Source: Cloeon dipterum
Lineage: Eukaryota > Arthropoda > Insecta > Ephemeroptera > Baetidae
Length of the DNA stretch: 64,000 bases
Assembly (NCBI RefSeq): GCF_949628265.1
Contig: NC_088787.1
Span: 14,746,501-14,810,500, forward strand
Reading direction: 5' to 3'
This document shows, in pieces, positions 60,313 through 64,000 of the stretch. Both the position numbers and the translations under genes were made by a program. Position 1 is the stretch's first letter. Every line of letters begins with the position of its first letter. The notes under the pieces are model-generated. The model worked only from the letters and a program-made list of their open reading frames with translations, searched no databases and was not told where the DNA came from.

Positions 60313-62812
60313 TCAGCGATTTACTGCAACGCCTGTTTCTCTTGAGACCCAGTCTGCAAATTTGCTTAGGTCCGTAAACACAAAATAGTTTTTTGGGTCA
60401 CACGAGGCTGTTGTCGAGTCCTGCAAGGATAAACTAACCATTCCTCGCAAGAACCACTGTCCAGGGCTGCCTATGGCTTGGGAGTAGAATCCACCACCGC
60501 TGTCTCCGTTGCAAGGGCCAGAACCTGTATTCAGTCCAAAGAAATAAAAAATTATTCTCTGATGTTTGCGTTTGGTTTCTTTTTCATGCAACTCTTACTT
60601 CTTACTAAAATAAGTTCATTCAAGATAAAAATAAACTAATAAGTTCAGTGAATTTAAATTAACTTAATTCATGAAAGAACTAGTAATAAATCTAAAATTA
60701 TTCAACTGTGCTACGCTTGAGTAAATTCTTGACAGTGCCTGCTGAGTTAATAAAAAGAACATCATAATGAGTTCTAACAAACCATTAAAGCCTCAACAAT
60801 TTAAAAAGGAAAGTCGGCAACTAAATAGACTTGATATTTTCCGCGGATGTTAAATTCTTTTGTCCAAATTGAAATAGATATTACCATCTCGTTTCCCCGC
60901 ACAAAAGGTTGTGTTTGATGTGATGTAATAAAAATTTCGATGGCTTCGAAGGCATTCCTCTTGACTCACTATTGGTAAGGAAACCAATTTAGGCTCGCTT
61001 GACACTTGGTTTCCGTTCTCATCTCTGCCCCAACCGATCACCTTTAACGATCAAAAAAGGGAAATAAAATTCATAAACATTTTCCGGCTAGATCATTAGC
61101 TATTTTAGAAAGCAAAACTACGGGTAACTTGCGCTCCCATGCTTACCTTTCCATCGTCTTCATATTCAAGCCACGAATTATACAGACAGGCAGGTTGCAC
61201 AGTAAAGCTATACTCTGCTGGGCTGCTCAAAACGAGTACAGCGAGATCGTTATCAGAGCTGACTCCATGCCGGTACTTTGGGTGCACTTTTACCAATGAA
61301 ACCTAAAGACAAGTTTTACTGGTTAAACTGTCACATTATATATTTATGTCGGAGCGCATTTTACCCCTTTGGCCTGCACGTAGCTTTCAGTGAAGTCGAG
61401 AAGGTAGTGTTTGCCTAGGTATATGACGATGCTTCTTGGTTCAATCAATTTTTGCTTCTGGCTTTCCACATTATAAACGCAGTGTGCGGCTGTTCCGAAT
61501 TTAAAATGTAATAATTTGTTTAAATACTAGTCTTATGGCGGTAGTTCACCTAGAAATAATTACCAGTTATAACATGCTGTTTGGAAATCAGTGTAGCACC
61601 GCACTGAAATCTCTGGCCTGTTCCAGTTGTGACGAACATTGCGGCTAGCCATGGCCAAGATCCTCTTCTTAGCGAATTTCCATTGATGACTAACTGATTA
61701 GTTGCTACTGGTATGCCACAATCGTCTAGAGAAAGCCAAGAAAAATCAGTTTTGCTGAAAAAAAAAATCTCAAGGACCACCCTCAAGCACATTTTTGGTC
61801 TAAATTAACGAAAAATTTTGTCAAACGCAATGTGAGCTTAAAATTTTTATTATCACGTGTACAATATAATATGATTTTATGTTTTACCTTTCAGAAAGGA
61901 CTGAGGTGCGGTCTCCTTTTTTGTGGTATGAGCAGGTTGCTTTGTTACGAAAAACTTGTTACTGGAGACAGGCGGTCGCTGAGGCTCTTGTGGTTGCTCT
62001 TCAGCTTGGACTCGAATTGCCGACTCAGGTAAATCAGAATCAGTGACACTAGGTGCAAATGTTATACGTGTGGGTGAGGTCAGCATGTGAGTCAGGGTTA
62101 TGGTTGTATATCCACCAGTCATGGCTAGAAAAATGAAACTATATATATTATATATGGAATAAAAAGATATTCCAGTTGTATGGGGTTAATGCTATTAATA
62201 AGAAAAAAATCCAAACACAAACAAATTTTAATTAAATTTGATTTTTAAAATTGCACACGCTTCTTGAAAAAGCCTATTTGCTAAAAGATCGTTCCTGCAT
62301 TTTAGTAGATTATAATTTTTCATCTTAAATACATATCAGTATTTCAATTATTATACCTTCAGGGACCTGCTGGCATAGCGTTTCTTCATTTGCGCTAACT
62401 TCCAGTAAAATTGGTAGTGGATTTTGGATAGGGAAATGCACTGAGTAATAAATTGATTGCCTATTTCCCTGGAGCAGCCTGCTGATCAAAAAGTCTTTGT
62501 CGTCTTTGAGGTCTATTCTACCTACATATTTCTGCAATGTACTAAAGATAATGAAAAATTCAATCAATTAATATTGCTGTCATTACTTACTGAGTTAAAA
62601 TAAACTGGGATGAGAAATCGCACCATAACTCTGATTTGCGTACTGTCTTGAGGGGGCGGGATGAAAAGCGCTCCAAACACTTGGCTGTTGTCTAAGTAGT
62701 AGTAGAACAGTCGTGGGCATGGAGAAGCAGGAATCGAACCATACTGCTGTCTTCCTGTGACCCAAGAGCAGGTCAGGAAGACCAAGAAGAGAGCCGAGAA
62801 ACAGCCTTTCAT
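60313..62812 (-). CDS. Secreted gd-like S1 serine protease
   Basis: Extracellular protease related to gastrulation-defective. Eight coding exons on the minus strand: 62812-62591, 62531-62357, 62124-61888, 61725-61564, 61489-61365, 61302-61147, 61041-60885 and 60524-60313 (481 aa). A signal peptide is at 1-20. A GD_N-like domain follows (CPRLFYYYLD...FGALFIPP, KYVGRIDL), then a Ser/Thr/Pro-rich linker. The catalytic domain opens CGIPVATNQLVING. The triad is His268 (TAAHC), Asp326 (DNDLAVL) and Ser420 (GDSGGG). The residue six before the active Ser is Gly rather than Asp, so trypsin specificity is not expected, and no Arg or Lys precedes LVING. Members of this group act in dorsal-ventral or immune cascades; the role here is inferred. 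Intron phases are consistent throughout. Confidence 0.88.
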
Positions 62813-64000
62813 TTTCGGTGATTCTCAAAACAACACCTGAGAACTGATTACTTCAGCATGCGGTCGACCTCCACGAAGTGTATGCTAGAGTTATTCACAT
62901 ATATTAGCGAGCGAGCCTCTTCCATGACTAGCAGGAATGTTTTGCAAGAGAGTTAGATGAGGAAAATCAGTGCTAGAAATTTGTTGACTTTGAAATTTAA
63001 CTTTGCTTCTTTATACTGATATTGATTATAGATGCAGTCCATTTTTAATCGAAATAAATAATTTAAAGTAAGTTTATATAATTTAAAATTTTGCGCAGTC
63101 AAGTGCAAATATTTAGGCACGTTATACAAAAGTCTTTATACATATTCTCGTGGCATTGGGCACAGTCGTTAAATTTTGACTTTTATCGGCATAGTAATTT
63201 CTATCAACTTCTCCCACTCTTAGAAAGTATAAAAACCTCTTTAAAGACCACCTACCTTCACCGATTCCGTTGTGTGGATGACGTATTTGTTGTTTTTCCA
63301 CATTTTAACACTTTTGCAGCGCAACTCTAAAGATCACAACGTCACAATTGCTGTTTCAATTTTAACCCGAATAAAAGGGAAGCTCAAATGGATTCAATTT
63401 TTATCCAATTTGAAAATGAGCTAATATCTGGCTATGACACCAGTTCCCTGCGCGGCAGCAGAAGTTTCAGGCCCTGGAACGCAATAGGGACTGTTGTAAT
63501 CAGTGACTGCTGCGCCGAAGGGTATCCTCGGTGGCCCAGCGTAAAACAATTAACAGAGTGGACAGCTGGATCCGAAATATTGGCCCGCGGCACTGAACAG
63601 TGAACAGGGGAAATTACGTATTTCCAAAGCAGGCACTTGCTGTGTTTGCTAAAGGCAGAGGCGAGTGCACAAAGTGGGCATTGTTTGTTATTCTGCTCTT
63701 TGCGTCGGATTATTGTGGCCGTGCTGGCACGGCAAGAAGAGACAGAAGCTCTGGAATTTTAATCAGTTTGTGACGCAAACTTTGGCAGCATGGCTTAGAC
63801 AATGCTAATGCACGACCAAGAGAGAGGGAATCCTGTTCTGCCTGATGGCTTTGAGTGATTTCCCCGGACACCGAAATTCAATATAATGGTAAAGTTAGAT
63901 TCATACCTCTTGTACCCGCTCTTGCTGCGGTGTGAGAACACACACGGCACATTGATTATGATAGTTTTCACCCTGCATGCTCTTGATTCTTGATGTCAGC
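62813..64000. other. Upstream flank of the protease gene
   Basis: About 1.2 kb presumably holding the protease promoter. The open frames here are short and show no recognisable protein. The window ends without another gene in view. Confidence 0.5.

Noticed and set aside
61771..61782. GACCACCCT near the protease gene as a GLI site
   Set aside because: One mismatch and a single isolated occurrence; expected by chance in 64 kb.
1..64000. CRISPR arrays, operons, tRNA or rRNA genes
   Set aside because: The DNA is intron-bearing animal genome. No regularly spaced repeats or recognisable tRNA or rRNA sequence was seen by eye. A covariance-model tRNA search was not possible.

Overview
The window is animal nuclear DNA, most likely from an insect. 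Genes are split by short GT-AG introns, intergenic DNA is AT-rich, and the proteins encoded are arthropod-type: Hedgehog, a RabX4-like GTPase, a niki-like NEK kinase, a Black-type aspartate decarboxylase and a gd-like serine protease. I cannot name the species. There is no operon structure, CRISPR array, rRNA or tRNA gene that I can support.

Layout: (1) 0.96-13.86 kb, minus: hedgehog, four coding exons and a first intron of about 11 kb. (2) 13.9-27.0 kb: a gene-poor hh upstream region with two 3' fragments of one non-LTR retrotransposon family, an intact 277-bp hAT-like MITE, a dispersed repeat, and a GC-rich patch carrying a perfect back-to-back pair of GLI/Ci consensus sites. (3) 27.07-29.24 kb, minus: an unrecognised multi-pass membrane protein, head to head with (4) 30.04-31.60 kb, plus: a RabX4-like small GTPase, followed after about 250 bp by (5) 31.86-35.63 kb, plus: a NEK8/NEK9-type (niki-like) kinase with RCC1 repeats. 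(6) 35.6-42.7 kb: largely non-coding, with two GC-rich promoter-like patches at 36.1-36.5 and 41.2-41.6 kb. (7) 42.72-46.39 kb, plus: a RUSC-family RUN+SH3 protein. (8) 50.95-53.23 kb, plus: black, with a probable TATA/Inr promoter 3 kb upstream. (9) 53.66-55.33 kb, minus: RMND1. (10) 56.31-60.06 kb, plus: an unrecognised zinc-finger protein. (11) 60.31-62.81 kb, minus: a gd-like S1 serine protease. The last 1.2 kb shows no gene.

The genes do not form one pathway. Several are individually well understood: Hedgehog morphogen signalling, beta-alanine supply for cuticle tanning (black), mitochondrial translation (RMND1), and ciliary or mitotic kinase and vesicle traffic factors. I rebuilt all exon structures by hand from splice sites, reading-frame continuity and family resemblance. 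For each of the nine genes the summed coding length is an exact multiple of three, which supports the models. Transcription starts, UTRs and regulatory sites are inference.
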